Below, in pieces: positions 46,938 to 60,870 of a stretch of DNA of 64,000 nt. Origin of the DNA: Molossus alvarezi. Taxonomy: Eukaryota > Chordata > Mammalia > Chiroptera > Molossidae. The DNA lies in assembly GCA_037176705.1 (NCBI GenBank), contig JBAWUJ010000125.1:62001-126000 (forward strand). The letters run 5' to 3'. The position numbers and the translations under genes are program-made. Under the pieces are notes generated by a model, which did not search any database, was not told the DNA's origin, and was given only the letters and a program-made list of their open reading frames with translations. Position 1 is the stretch's first letter. Each line of letters opens with the position of its first letter.

Positions 46938-49395
46938 AGAATGACTCAAAAAACTCATCAGACTCAAAGATTACACCTCAGGTCCTGGGGTGAATTCTGT
47001 GGAAGGCCAGGAGACAAATAGGGGACCCTCTCTGACACATGCAGGAACTCCCTGACTTTCAAAGAGAGGGATTTTTGATGTCCTGACTTGTTTCTAGGTT
47101 CTCATTGCAGGGTAGTAAATATAAACATCACCTACGACCTCAGATCTGAACCCTTTTAAGAACACACAGTTCACTGGCATCTAGGACATATGTTCACATC
47201 CCCCTCCTGGGGTCCACTCCTTTGGGGTGATGTTTCAAACAACCCCTGGATCACGACTTAGGAGTCAGGGCTCTCCGGAGGAGAGTACCGTGTGTGTGCG
47301 CGCGTGTGCGCGTAGCAGGGGCCACATACACATAGGAACACAGGCGAGCTCAGGGGAGGCCTGTGTAGTGGCCTCACAGACCCAGAGACCTACACTAAAC
47401 TCACTGATGGTCCAAATTACAAAGGTGTTAACTAAATTCACTTGATGGGGGGTTGCCCATGTCCTAGGCCCGGACCTACCCTTGGAAATCGGTGGTCGGA
47501 GGGAGGATCGGTGTGTCCTGTCTGTCCAGTTCAGTGCTCACCATCCATCCATCCACCCACCCACCCAACCATCTCTCCATCCATCCATGTGAAGGGTACC
47601 TAAAGGTGAGTTACCAAAATCGTCAGCTGGAGCACAGTGTTTCAGTACGAGTGTGCTTGTTGTTACCGAGACACAGGGTTACTGAGTCCATTCATCCCCT
47701 ACCAGGCCTCCCTGGACCCTCATCACTCCACACCGGCGTTTGGCCTGGGGAATCTATGACGCCGAGATGGACTCTTTAACTTCTCCTTGGATGCCCTGCA
47801 CTTGCACCCCTAAACCGCCACCGCTCACCACCACCACCACCACCACCACCACCCAACCGCCACCTCACCCCCACCCACACCCTGCCCTTTCTCAGAGGGT
47901 GGAGGGCAGTTTTTGGCTTTGGCACATGGAGGCGAACTCTTTCAGCTCCAGACTGACCCTGCTCCCTTCCTGCAGCTTGGAATCAGTGGCCTAAGTGTGG
48001 GGGAGTTGTAGAAGCCTCAGGCAAAGTCCCAGGCTCTCTGCATTTGAATCAAGCCATTGCTGTTCCCTTGGAATAAGTGGCCCTGGCCTTCCCTTCCCAC
48101 CCCCTAACCCCACCCCCACTCCCCAGGCCCAGCCCAGGCCAGGCCACCTTGCTTAGGCCCATGCCTGTCTTTCTGGAAAAGAGCAGGGTAGGGTTTTCAT
48201 CCTAAGTTCTGCAGCAGGCCTCTGGGCCTCAGAAAATTCACGCATTGGGTGCCTGCGTGCCTGCCCGTGTGTGACTTGGGGAAGAAAGAGCAGGGACTAC
48301 AGGGCCGTGGGCATGTGGGAGCTCTCTGTACAACTTCCTCAGTCTTGCCCTGAGCCCCAAAGGGCTCTAGCCAGAGAGGGAGGGAGGGAGGGAGGAAAGA
48401 GAGAAGCAAGAAAAAGAACACATACGTACAGCCTATTGAGAAAGAAGCACAAAGACCCACCTCCAGGTACTGAGGATGCCATTGTAATATTCTGAAGGGA
48501 AAAGGAGCAAAGGAAAGGCCAACTCTTCTAGGCTGGCTCCGGGGCGAGGTCAGCCACTGCCCCTGTGTGTTCTCCCCGGGGCCACCAGACATAAGCTACA
48601 AAGCGATCTACACATGGCTGCCTTCTGTGCTGGTCTTGGAGGTGCCTAGGCAATGTCAAGCTGGGGCCCAACGCTGGCTGCTACTACTGCCAGGCCTGGG
48701 GCCAGTGAGCCAGAGGAGGTATGGGGCTCGCTGAGGCCAGGTGTTGTTGGTTTCAGAGAATTTAGGACCTCGTGAAGCGGGAGCCAAGACAGGCCAATCC
48801 TAGGGAAAAATCAATGGACACCGCTTGGGTGGGCCTGAATGGGCCGTGGGGCGGGGCCTCAGGCAATCACCAGGGTGGCCCAGACAGTGGGTGCTAGGTC
48901 ACCAGAGTCCCAGGGACGGTGCGCGCCCGCCCACCGGGCTGCCTGCCCCGCCAGGGAAGGGCTCACCCATGGAACAGCAGCCTCCACCAGCACGTGTGCC
49001 TGGGACAAAGCTGCCCCTCCAGCTCTCACCCCAATGCCAAAGGACTGACTCAGTTCTTCCCAGGGATGTCTCTGGTGCCTTTCAAGCTGCCGCTGTCCCT
49101 CCCTGCCACCCACCCCCACTCTGCAGCCCGCAGAAAGAGGGTCCCCGGAGCTCCGTGCGTGGGCAGGCCCTTTCAAAGGAACTGCCTGGGACCCCGGCAG
49201 CCTCAGCCTGGACCTCGATCCCCGGTGGTTTGCACAGCCACAAGGGATGGGGACGTCTCTTCCTGGTACTGGGATCCTGAGCTGGGTGGGGGCCCGGGGT
49301 GGGAAGGGAAACCCTTGCTCCTCAGGGAGGATGTTCCCAGTCGAGGTATCCCTCCTGATGTCTCACTACACTCTTAGGTCTCCCACCAGATCGTC

Positions 49396-50923
49396 TCCCT
49401 CCTCACGGGCCCGGAAGCCTTCCGTGAGAAACAAACCGCGCGGGCCGGCTCGGCGGCTGGCAGCCGCTCTTCCCTCGCCAGCCCACTGAACATTCTCCAG
49501 GTCGAAAGGGAGAGGGAGATCTCCTCGGCCCTCTCAGGGTCTCTGCCCGGGCCGCCGCCGCCGCAGACTGACGCAAAGCCCGTGAACAGGACGAGAGCAC
49601 GGCGATATTGAAATGTTTTATTGACTGATTCTGTATTTGTATTTGGCCAGAGGCCAAGGGGGGGAGGGGGGAGGGAGCGAGGGAGGTGTGGAGGCCCGTG
49701 TGTGTCTGTGTGCGAGGGAGGGAGGGAGTGTCTGTGCGTGTGTGCCTCTCTCCGGCCCGCTTCCGGGTCTGCCCGCAGAACCGCGGTCACGCGATCGAGG
49801 CACCGAACGAGCGAGGACGACTTGCGGGGGACGCGAGACCGCGCCGGTTGCCTGGGCGACCGGAGAGACAGGTTGCCCGGCACCGGACTTGGCCGCTGCA
49901 ACGGACAGCGACCGGGTCCACCAGTGGACCGGATCTCTAACGGGCCGTGACTGGGCGCTGCTGTGTCAGTGTGTGTGGGGGGGGGCGGGGCGGTGTGCGT
50001 GTCCGTGGGGGTGCGTGTGTGTGTGTGTCAGGGTGGGGGGGGCGAGGCCGGCTGGGGTTGGCCTGGTGTGCTGGGGGCTGGGCGGGCGCGGGCGGATCAG
50101 GCAATAACTATGAACACGTTGATTTGATGGACTTATGTTTCAAAAGTACTTATTTGACCTAAGACACGACAGTCCCTACCTCTCTGAAAACAGTTGCAGT
50201 GTGCACCAGGACCGTTTCCACTCCTGTGGATGGTTGACGTACTGGCGGCGCCGGCCCAAACCCCAGGCCACCGGGGTCCGGCTTCGCTGCCCGCAGCAGG
50301 TGTCCTCCGCCGGAACCGAGATCGCACAGAGAAGCTGCCTCCTCGCTCCGAGGAAATCCCCAAATCCGCCCGGGGATCCGCTTGCCCGCCTGACCTTCCT
50401 CGGCACAGGAGGGGCCTAGGGGAGCAGTCCCTTCCACGACTCCGCGAAATTCCCTGTCCTGCAAGACAGGAGAGCTCTATGAGACTAGGGGGGTAAGAGA
50501 GAGGAGGAGAGGGAGACGGGGGCGGGGCGGGAGAGAGAGACACAGAGAGAGAGAGCGAGCGAGAGAGAGAGAGAGAAGCAGAGAACAGAGGAGAGAAGAC
50601 AAGTGTCCCAAGCACCCTCCCGCTGCCGTGAATCGACCACGAGCCCGGGCTCCCGAGCGCTGGGCCACGCGTCTCCGTGGCCCCGTTAGTCAGGATGCGA
50701 TGCGATGCGATGTGATGCGATGCGATCCGGCTGGCCTCACTGTGACGTGTGGCAATCGCGCAGCACCTGCCCGGTGGCGGCTGTGATAAGCTCCGCACAG
50801 AGGAGGTTGACAGCTGGCCGGGTCGGCGCACAGGGGGATGGGCCGTCAGGACGGGGGCGGGGCGAAGGGGGCGGGGCCGCGGCCGCCCTGAATGGTGGCA
50901 ATTAGCAGCACACCTGCGCCCCG
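49396..50923. promoter_or_regulatory. CpG-island-like promoter block, unit 9
   Basis: C'-type G-tracts, with a private CpG-to-TpG change at 50243. Twin GC boxes at 50853-50878. Confidence 0.65.
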
Positions 50924-51811
50924 GGGAAAAGGAAGGCGGTGTGTAGGAGCAGGGTAGGGGCAAATGACACGCGGCAGTACCTGCCATGAAAACTACTTTC
51001 ACGGGTCTGAGAAATGCAGGTGGGGGCCTCATCCCTTACACTTACTTCTTGACACCTGTGTCGCGTGGAAACAAAATCCACGTGAATCGGCCTCTCCGAG
51101 CTGTGTCGTCCGTTTGCTTCTCCTCTTTACACATGTCCACTTTTCCCAGACAAAAAGGGGGTTTGGTGGACTGAAGAGGGTGACGGAGGGATTCCTGGCA
51201 GGACACCGCGAACCACTCCTGTGGCGGCGGGCCCCGAACCGGCGGGGCAACCCCCCCAAAAGTCCCGCCCTAGGCGAGCGCCCCCCTCCACCCGTGTGTT
51301 TGGGCCGCCGCCCCGACAACCCACCAAGCTCCAGTCCGATGGAAAAGCGGCAGATGTGTTCCACGGGACACCCCTCTACTGCTCGGCCCGCCTGCCTCCA
51401 GCTTCCCATGGGCCGGGGGCCCTACCCTTTGGGCACTGTGAAGCTTTCGCCCCCACTCCTCCCCTTGCCTGGCGCTGGAATCTCTGCCAAGGGCAAGTGG
51501 TGCGGCTGGGCGAGGAGGAGGCCTACTAAGGAAACTTGCCTGCCGTCAACCCCTCCTTCCTGTTCTCCCGTGGGGAATCTTGGTGTGACTCCACATTGCT
51601 TCTTGAAGCAGTGAGTGTGTGGGGAAAGCCAAAGAGAATAAACTCATGAGGTGTTGCAGAGTTCCCTCTTCCCGCTCCCTCCTGCCCTCCCACTTGACCA
51701 TACCCCCTGCCCCCCTCCCACTCCCTCTCAAAGGCCGCCTGTGATGAAAATGGGACCTGCACCGCCGCTCACAGACACCAGAGAGGTGTGACTGGACGAT
51801 CCCCTGAATCA

Positions 51812-51825
51812 CCGGCAGAGGGCTG
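51812..51825 (+). promoter_or_regulatory. CTCF-like binding motif, unit 10
   Basis: Unchanged core, 5743 bases after the unit 9 copy. Confidence 0.6.
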
Positions 51826-52527
51826 TCCCCAGCCTGGATCTTTGTGTTCTCATGGGGAAGGAGGTGGAGGAGACACTGCACATAACATCTGCTTTCCGCT
51901 CGCTCCGTGAATTTATTGCAACGTGAGTGCAAGTGAATGGAGCACAACCTGAACTCATGCACATTTATTACGGAAACGGAGCGAGCCCACCTACGCGTCT
52001 GGCCTAGGAAGCACAGGCAGGCTGTCAGCTCATCTAAAGAGCCTTTTCTGCCTCACATCCCCTTCTGTCTGGAAGTTTTTGTGTTTGAGTTCCTCGCCTA
52101 GATATTCCTGGTGCAGTTGGACTCCAAAAGTCTCCCCTTTTCTTTGGTCTATTCCTGGGAAGGACCTGCCTCTTTTGTCGCTTGGTTGCTTGGTTGCTTG
52201 GTCCATTCCTTTACACTCTTCTTTCCTCCTTCCTCTCTCCCTCCCTCCCTCCCTGCTGTCCCAACAACTTCAGGATGAGTGGTGTCTGAATTCTCCCCCT
52301 CTCCCCTTCCGTGCCCCCTCCTCTGCTGCACACTTCTGTGACAAATAGAGTCTGTTGGCCTGGTTCTCAAGACAAGGCCCTGCTAAACACGTCCCGCAAA
52401 GCTCTTTGGCTCTGTTTAACTTTCCTGCCTCGGTTTCTCCGTTCCTCTTCTCCCAGAATTATCCTGCCATTTCAGTGTCCAACTGCAAATCAAGGAAATA
52501 CCCTCGGGTGAGGATTAACTGAAGAAC

Positions 52528-52674
52528 CAGCACCAGCAGCAGCAGCAGCACCAGCAGCGGCAGCAGCGGCAGCAGCAGCTGCAGCAGAAGCACCACCAAC
52601 ACCAGGACCCGCACCAGCACCAGCACCAGCACCAGCACCAGCACCAGCACCAGCACCAGCACCAGCAACAACAA
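52528..52674 (+). repeat. CAG/CACCAG minisatellite, unit 10
   Basis: Nine CACCAG, 147 bases. Confidence 0.9.
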
Positions 52675-55132
52675 AGAATGACTCAAAAAACTCATCAGAC
52701 TCAAAGATTACACCTCAGGTCCTGGGGTGAATTCTGTGGAAGGCCAGGAGACAAATAGGGGACCCTCTCTGACACATGCAGGAACTCCCTGACTTTCAAA
52801 GAGAGGGATTTTTGATGTCCTGACTTGTTTCTAGGTTCTCATTGCAGGGTAGTAAATATAAACATCACCTACGACCTCAGATCTGAACCCTTTTAAGAAC
52901 ACACAGTTCACTGGCATCTAGGACATATGTTCACATCCCCCTCCTGGGGTCCACTCCTTTGGGGTGATGTTTCAAACAACCCCTGGATCACGACTTAGGA
53001 GTCAGGGCTCTCCGGAGGAGAGTACCGTGTGTGTGCGCGCGTGTGCGCGTAGCAGGGGCCACATACACATAGGAACACAGGCGAGCTCAGGGGAGGCCTG
53101 TGTAGTGGCCTCACAGACCCAGAGACCTACACTAAACTCACTGATGGTCCAAATTACAAAGGTGTTAACTAAATTCACTTGATGGGGGGTTGCCCATGTC
53201 CTAGGCCCGGACCTACCCTTGGAAATCGGTGGTCGGAGGGAGGATCGGTGTGTCCTGTCTGTCCAGTTCAGTGCTCACCATCCATCCATCCACCCACCCA
53301 CCCAACCATCTCTCCATCCATCCATGTGAAGGGTACCTAAAGGTGAGTTACCAAAATCGTCAGCTGGAGCACAGTGTTTCAGTACGAGTGTGCTTGTTGT
53401 TACCGAGACACAGGGTTACTGAGTCCATTCATCCCCTACCAGGCCTCCCTGGACCCTCATCACTCCACACCGGCGTTTGGCCTGGGGAATCTATGACGCC
53501 GAGATGGACTCTTTAACTTCTCCTTGGATGCCCTGCACTTGCACCCCTAAACCGCCACCGCTCACCACCACCACCACCACCACCACCACCCAACCGCCAC
53601 CTCACCCCCACCCACACCCTGCCCTTTCTCAGAGGGTGGAGGGCAGTTTTCGGCTTTGGCACATGGAGGCGAACTCTTTCAGCTCCAGACTGACCCTGCT
53701 CCCTTCCTGCAGCTTGGAATCAGTGGCCTAAGTGTGGGGGAGTTGTAGAAGCCTCAGGCAAAGTCCCAGGCTCTCTGCATTTGAATCAAGCCATTGCTGT
53801 TCCCTTGGAATAAGTGGCCCTGGCCTTCCCTTCCCACCCCCTAACCCCACCCCCACTCCCCAGGCCCAGCCCAGGCCAGGCCACCTTGCTTAGGCCCATG
53901 CCTGTCTTTCTGGAAAAGAGCAGGGTAGGGTTTTCATCCTAAGTTCTGCAGCAGGCCTCTGGGCCTCAGAAAATTCACGCATTGGGTGCCTGCGTGCCTG
54001 CCCGTGTGTGACTTGGGGAAGAAAGAGCAGGGACTACAGGGCCGTGGGCATGTGGGAGCTCTCTGTACAACTTCCTCAGTCTTGCCCTGAGCCCCAAAGG
54101 GCTCTAGCCAGAGAGGGAGGGAGGGAGGGAGGAAAGAGAGAAGCAAGAAAAAGAACACATACGTACAGCCTATTGAGAAAGAAGCACAAAGACCCACCTC
54201 CAGGTACTGAGGATGCCATTGTAATATTCTGAAGGGAAAAGGAGCAAAGGAAAGGCCAACTCTTCTAGGCTGGCTCCGGGGCGAGGTCAGCCACTGCCCC
54301 TGTGTGTTCTCCCCGGGGCCACCAGACATAAGCTACAAAGCGATCTACACATGGCTGCCTTCTGTGCTGGTCTTGGAGGTGCCTAGGCAATGTCAAGCTG
54401 GGGCCCAACGCTGGCTGCTACTACTGCCAGGCCTGGGGCCAGTGAGCCAGAGGAGGTATGGGGCTCGCTGAGGCCAGGTGTTGTTGGTTTCAGAGAATTT
54501 AGGACCTCGTGAAGCGGGAGCCAAGACAGGCCAATCCTAGGGAAAAATCAATGGACACCGCTTGGGTGGGCCTGAATGGGCCGTGGGGCGGGGCCTCAGG
54601 CAATCACCAGGGTGGCCCAGACAGTGGGTGCTAGGTCACCAGAGTCCCAGGGACGGTGCGCGCCCGCCCACCGGGCTGCCTGCCCCGCCAGGGAAGGGCT
54701 CACCCATGGAACAGCAGCCTCCACCAGCACGTGTGCCTGGGACAAAGCTGCCCCTCCAGCTCTCACCCCAATGCCAAAGGACTGACTCAGTTCTTCCCAG
54801 GGATGTCTCTGGTGCCTTTCAAGCTGCCGCTGTCCCTCCCTGCCACCCACCCCCACTCTGCAGCCCGCAGAAAGAGGGTCCCCGGAGCTCCGTGCGTGGG
54901 CAGGCCCTTTCAAAGGAACTGCCTGGGACCCCGGCAGCCTCAGCCTGGACCTCGATCCCCGGTGGTTTGCACAGCCACAAGGGATGGGGACGTCTCTTCC
55001 TGGTACTGGGATCCTGAGCTGGGTGGGGGCCCGGGGTGGGAAGGGAAACCCTTGCTCCTCAGGGAGGATGTTCCCAGTCGAGGTATCCCTCCTGATGTCT
55101 CACTACACTCTTAGGTCTCCCACCAGATCGTC

Positions 55133-56661
55133 TCCCTCCTCACGGGCCCGGAAGCCTTCCGTGAGAAACAAACCGCGCGGGCCGGCTCGGCGGCTGGCAG
55201 CCGCTCTTCCCTCGCCAGCCCACTGAACATTCTCCAGGTCGAAAGGGAGAGGGAGATCTCCTCGGCCCTCTCAGGGTCTCTGCCCGGGCCGCCGCCGCCG
55301 CAGACTGACGCAAAGCCCGTGAACAGGACGAGAGCACGGCGATATTGAAATGTTTTATTGACTGATTCTGTATTTGTATTTGGCCAGAGGCCAAGGGGGG
55401 GAGGGGGGAGGGAGCGAGGGAGGTGTGGAGGCCCGTGTGTGTCTGTGTGCGAGGGAGGGAGGGAGTGTCTGTGCGTGTGTGCCTCTCTCCGGCCCGCTTC
55501 CGGGTCTGCCCGCAGAACCGCGGTCACGCGATCGAGGCACCGAACGAGCGAGGACGACTTGCGGGGGACGCGAGACCGCGCCGGTTGCCTGGGCGACCGG
55601 AGAGACAGGTTGCCCGGCACCGGACTTGGCCGCTGCAACGGACAGCGACCGGGTCCACCAGTGGACCGGATCTCTAACGGGCCGTGACTGGGCGCTGCTG
55701 TGTCAGTGTGTGTGGGGGGGGGGCGGGGCGGTGTGCGTGTCCGTGGGGGTGCGTGTGTGTGTGTGTCAGGGTGGGGGGGGCGAGGCCGGCTGGGGTTGGC
55801 CTGGTGTGCTGGGGGCTGGGCGGGCGCGGGCGGATCAGGCAATAACTATGAACACGTTGATTTGATGGACTTATGTTTCAAAAGTACTTATTTGACCTAA
55901 GACACGACAGTCCCTACCTCTCTGAAAACAGTTGCAGTGTGCACCAGGACCGTTTCCACTCCTGTGGATGGTTGACGTACCGGCGGCGCCGGCCCAAACC
56001 CCAGGCCACCGGGGTCCGGCTTCGCTGCCCGCAGCAGGTGTCCTCCGCCGGAACCGAGATCGCACAGAGAAGCTGCCTCCTCGCTCCGAGGAAATCCCCA
56101 AATCCGCCCGGGGATCCGCTTGCCCGCCTGACCTTCCTCGGCACAGGAGGGGCCTAGGGGAGCAGTCCCTTCCACGACTCCGCGAAATTCCCTGTCCTGC
56201 AAGACAGGAGAGCTCTATGAGACTAGGGGGGTAAGAGAGAGGAGGAGAGGGAGACGGGGGCGGGGCGGGAGAGAGAGACACAGAGAGAGAGAGCGAGCGA
56301 GAGAGAGAGAGAGAAGCAGAGAACAGAGGAGAGAAGACAAGTGTCCCAAGCACCCTCCCGCTGCCGTGAATCGACCACGAGCCCGGGCTCCCGAGCGCTG
56401 GGCCACGCGTCTCCGTGGCCCCGTTAGTCAGGATGCGATGCGATGCGATGTGATGCGATGCGATCCGGCTGGCCTCACTGTGACGTGTGGCAATCGCGCA
56501 GCACCTGCCCGGTGGCGGCTGTGATAAGCTCCGCACAGAGGAGGTTGACAGCTGGCCGGGTCGGCGCACAGGGGGATGGGCCGTCAGGACGGGGGCGGGG
56601 CGAAGGGGGCGGGGCCGCGGCCGCCCTGAATGGTGGCAATTAGCAGCACACCTGCGCCCCG
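55133..56661. promoter_or_regulatory. CpG-island-like promoter block, unit 10
   Basis: C'-type with the longest G-run class in the GT/G tract. Twin GC boxes at 56591-56616. Confidence 0.65.
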
Positions 56662-57549
56662 GGGAAAAGGAAGGCGGTGTGTAGGAGCAGGGTAGGGGCA
56701 AATGACACGCGGCAGTACCTGCCATGAAAACTACTTTCACGGGTCTGAGAAATGCAGGTGGGGGCCTCATCCCTTACACTTACTTCTTGACACCTGTGTC
56801 GCGTGGAAACAAAATCCACGTGAATCGGCCTCTCCGAGCTGTGTCGTCCGTTTGCTTCTCCTCTTTACACATGTCCACTTTTCCCAGACAAAAAGGGGGT
56901 TTGGTGGACTGAAGAGGGTGACGGAGGGATTCCTGGCAGGACACCGCGAACCACTCCTGTGGCGGCGGGCCCCGAACCGGCGGGGCAACCCCCCCAAAAG
57001 TCCCGCCCTAGGCGAGCGCCCCCCTCCACCCGTGTGTTTGGGCCGCCGCCCCGACAACCCACCAAGCTCCAGTCCGATGGAAAAGCGGCAGATGTGTTCC
57101 ACGGGACACCCCTCTACTGCTCGGCCCGCCTGCCTCCAGCTTCCCATGGGCCGGGGGCCCTACCCTTTGGGCACTGTGAAGCTTTCGCCCCCACTCCTCC
57201 CCTTGCCTGGCGCTGGAATCTCTGCCAAGGGCAAGTGGTGCGGCTGGGCGAGGAGGAGGCCTACTAAGGAAACTTGCCTGCCGTCAACCCCTCCTTCCTG
57301 TTCTCCCGTGGGGAATCTTGGTGTGACTCCACATTGCTTCTTGAAGCAGTGAGTGTGTGGGGAAAGCCAAAGAGAATAAACTCATGAGGTGTTGCAGAGT
57401 TCCCTCTTCCCGCTCCCTCCTGCCCTCCCACTTGACCATACCCCCTGCCCCCCTCCCACTCCCTCTCAAAGGCCGCCTGTGATGAAAATGGGACCTGCAC
57501 CGCCGCTCACAGACACCAGAGAGGTGTGACTGGACGATCCCCTGAATCA

Positions 57550-57563
57550 CCGGCAGAGGGCTG
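57550..57563 (+). promoter_or_regulatory. CTCF-like binding motif, unit 11
   Basis: Unchanged core, 5738 bases after the unit 10 copy. Confidence 0.6.
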
Positions 57564-58265
57564 TCCCCAGCCTGGATCTTTGTGTTCTCATGGGGAAGGA
57601 GGTGGAGGAGACACTGCACATAACATCTGCTTTCCGCTCGCTCCGTGAATTTATTGCAACGTGAGTGCAAGTGAATGGAGCACAACCTGAACTCATGCAC
57701 ATTTATTACGGAAACGGAGCGAGCCCACCTACGCGTCTGGCCTAGGAAGCACAGGCAGGCTGTCAGCTCATCTAAAGAGCCTTTTCTGCCTCACATCCCC
57801 TTCTGTCTGGAAGTTTTTGTGTTTGAGTTCCTCGCCTAGATATTCCTGGTGCAGTTGGACTCCAAAAGTCTCCCCTTTTCTTTGGTCTATTCCTGGGAAG
57901 GACCTGCCTCTTTTGTCGCTTGGTTGCTTGGTTGCTTGGTCCATTCCTTTACACTCTTCTTTCCTCCTTCCTCTCTCCCTCCCTCCCTCCCTGCTGTCCC
58001 AACAACTTCAGGATGAGTGGTGTCTGAATTCTCCCCCTCTCCCCTTCCGTGCCCCCTCCTCTGCTGCACACTTCTGTGACAAATAGAGTCTGTTGGCCTG
58101 GTTCTCAAGACAAGGCCCTGCTAAACACGTCCCGCAAAGCTCTTTGGCTCTGTTTAACTTTCCTGCCTCGGTTTCTCCGTTCCTCTTCTCCCAGAATTAT
58201 CCTGCCATTTCAGTGTCCAACTGCAAATCAAGGAAATACCCTCGGGTGAGGATTAACTGAAGAAC

Positions 58266-58412
58266 CAGCACCAGCAGCAGCAGCAGCACCAGCAGCGGCA
58301 GCAGCGGCAGCAGCAGCTGCAGCAGAAGCACCACCAACACCAGGACCCGCACCAGCACCAGCACCAGCACCAGCACCAGCACCAGCACCAGCACCAGCAC
58401 CAGCAACAACAA
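58266..58412 (+). repeat. CAG/CACCAG minisatellite, unit 11
   Basis: Nine CACCAG, 147 bases. Confidence 0.9.
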
Positions 58413-60870
58413 AGAATGACTCAAAAAACTCATCAGACTCAAAGATTACACCTCAGGTCCTGGGGTGAATTCTGTGGAAGGCCAGGAGACAAATAGGGGA
58501 CCCTCTCTGACACATGCAGGAACTCCCTGACTTTCAAAGAGAGGGATTTTTGATGTCCTGACTTGTTTCTAGGTTCTCATTGCAGGGTAGTAAATATAAA
58601 CATCACCTACGACCTCAGATCTGAACCCTTTTAAGAACACACAGTTCACTGGCATCTAGGACATATGTTCACATCCCCCTCCTGGGGTCCACTCCTTTGG
58701 GGTGATGTTTCAAACAACCCCTGGATCACGACTTAGGAGTCAGGGCTCTCCGGAGGAGAGTACCGTGTGTGTGCGCGCGTGTGCGCGTAGCAGGGGCCAC
58801 ATACACATAGGAACACAGGCGAGCTCAGGGGAGGCCTGTGTAGTGGCCTCACAGACCCAGAGACCTACACTAAACTCACTGATGGTCCAAATTACAAAGG
58901 TGTTAACTAAATTCACTTGATGGGGGGTTGCCCATGTCCTAGGCCCGGACCTACCCTTGGAAATCGGTGGTCGGAGGGAGGATCGGTGTGTCCTGTCTGT
59001 CCAGTTCAGTGCTCACCATCCATCCATCCACCCACCCACCCAACCATCTCTCCATCCATCCATGTGAAGGGTACCTAAAGGTGAGTTACCAAAATCGTCA
59101 GCTGGAGCACAGTGTTTCAGTACGAGTGTGCTTGTTGTTACCGAGACACAGGGTTACTGAGTCCATTCATCCCCTACCAGGCCTCCCTGGACCCTCATCA
59201 CTCCACACCGGCGTTTGGCCTGGGGAATCTATGACGCCGAGATGGACTCTTTAACTTCTCCTTGGATGCCCTGCACTTGCACCCCTAAACCGCCACCGCT
59301 CACCACCACCACCACCACCACCACCACCCAACCGCCACCTCACCCCCACCCACACCCTGCCCTTTCTCAGAGGGTGGAGGGCAGTTTTTGGCTTTGGCAC
59401 ATGGAGGCGAACTCTTTCAGCTCCAGACTGACCCTGCTCCCTTCCTGCAGCTTGGAATCAGTGGCCTAAGTGTGGGGGAGTTGTAGAAGCCTCAGGCAAA
59501 GTCCCAGGCTCTCTGCATTTGAATCAAGCCATTGCTGTTCCCTTGGAATAAGTGGCCCTGGCCTTCCCTTCCCACCCCCTAACCCCACCCCCACTCCCCA
59601 GGCCCAGCCCAGGCCAGGCCACCTTGCTTAGGCCCATGCCTGTCTTTCTGGAAAAGAGCAGGGTAGGGTTTTCATCCTAAGTTCTGCAGCAGGCCTCTGG
59701 GCCTCAGAAAATTCACGCATTGGGTGCCTGCGTGCCTGCCCGTGTGTGACTTGGGGAAGAAAGAGCAGGGACTACAGGGCCGTGGGCATGTGGGAGCTCT
59801 CTGTACAACTTCCTCAGTCTTGCCCTGAGCCCCAAAGGGCTCTAGCCAGAGAGGGAGGGAGGGAGGGAGGAAAGAGAGAAGCAAGAAAAAGAACACATAC
59901 GTACAGCCTATTGAGAAAGAAGCACAAAGACCCACCTCCAGGTACTGAGGATGCCATTGTAATATTCTGAAGGGAAAAGGAGCAAAGGAAAGGCCAACTC
60001 TTCTAGGCTGGCTCCGGGGCGAGGTCAGCCACTGCCCCTGTGTGTTCTCCCCGGGGCCACCAGACATAAGCTACAAAGCGATCTACACATGGCTGCCTTC
60101 TGTGCTGGTCTTGGAGGTGCCTAGGCAATGTCAAGCTGGGGCCCAACGCTGGCTGCTACTACTGCCAGGCCTGGGGCCAGTGAGCCAGAGGAGGTATGGG
60201 GCTCGCTGAGGCCAGGTGTTGTTGGTTTCAGAGAATTTAGGACCTCGTGAAGCGGGAGCCAAGACAGGCCAATCCTAGGGAAAAATCAATGGACACCGCT
60301 TGGGTGGGCCTGAATGGGCCGTGGGGCGGGGCCTCAGGCAATCACCAGGGTGGCCCAGACAGTGGGTGCTAGGTCACCAGAGTCCCAGGGACGGTGCGCG
60401 CCCGCCCACCGGGCTGCCTGCCCCGCCAGGGAAGGGCTCACCCATGGAACAGCAGCCTCCACCAGCACGTGTGCCTGGGACAAAGCTGCCCCTCCAGCTC
60501 TCACCCCAATGCCAAAGGACTGACTCAGTTCTTCCCAGGGATGTCTCTGGTGCCTTTCAAGCTGCCGCTGTCCCTCCCTGCCACCCACCCCCACTCTGCA
60601 GCCCGCAGAAAGAGGGTCCCCGGAGCTCCGTGCGTGGGCAGGCCCTTTCAAAGGAACTGCCTGGGACCCCGGCAGCCTCAGCCTGGACCTCGATCCCCGG
60701 TGGTTTGCACAGCCACAAGGGATGGGGACGTCTCTTCCTGGTACTGGGATCCTGAGCTGGGTGGGGGCCCGGGGTGGGAAGGGAAACCCTTGCTCCTCAG
60801 GGAGGATGTTCCCAGTCGAGGTATCCCTCCTGATGTCTCACTACACTCTTAGGTCTCCCACCAGATCGTC

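Larger units (their letters stand above)
45708..51450 (+). repeat. Array unit 9 (5743 bp, subtype C')
   Basis: Ten CACCAG copies as in unit 8. Shorter G-run near 49665-49675 and converted GT tract near 49975 as in units 10 and 11, but TTTGTATTTGG rather than the unit 4/7 form. Two private CpG losses: T at 46815 inside the minisatellite (CAGTGG for CAGCGG) and T at 50243 (TACTGGCGG for TACCGGCGG). Confidence 0.95.
51451..57188 (+). repeat. Array unit 10 (5738 bp, subtype C')
   Basis: Nine CACCAG and nine ACC copies. The G-run near 55714-55723 is the longest class and matches unit 4. CpG is kept at the unit-1 2108 equivalent (TTTTCGG near 53650), unlike neighbours 9 and 11, so alleles 3.5 kb left of the CpG-rich block are assorted independently of the C' marks. 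Confidence 0.95.
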
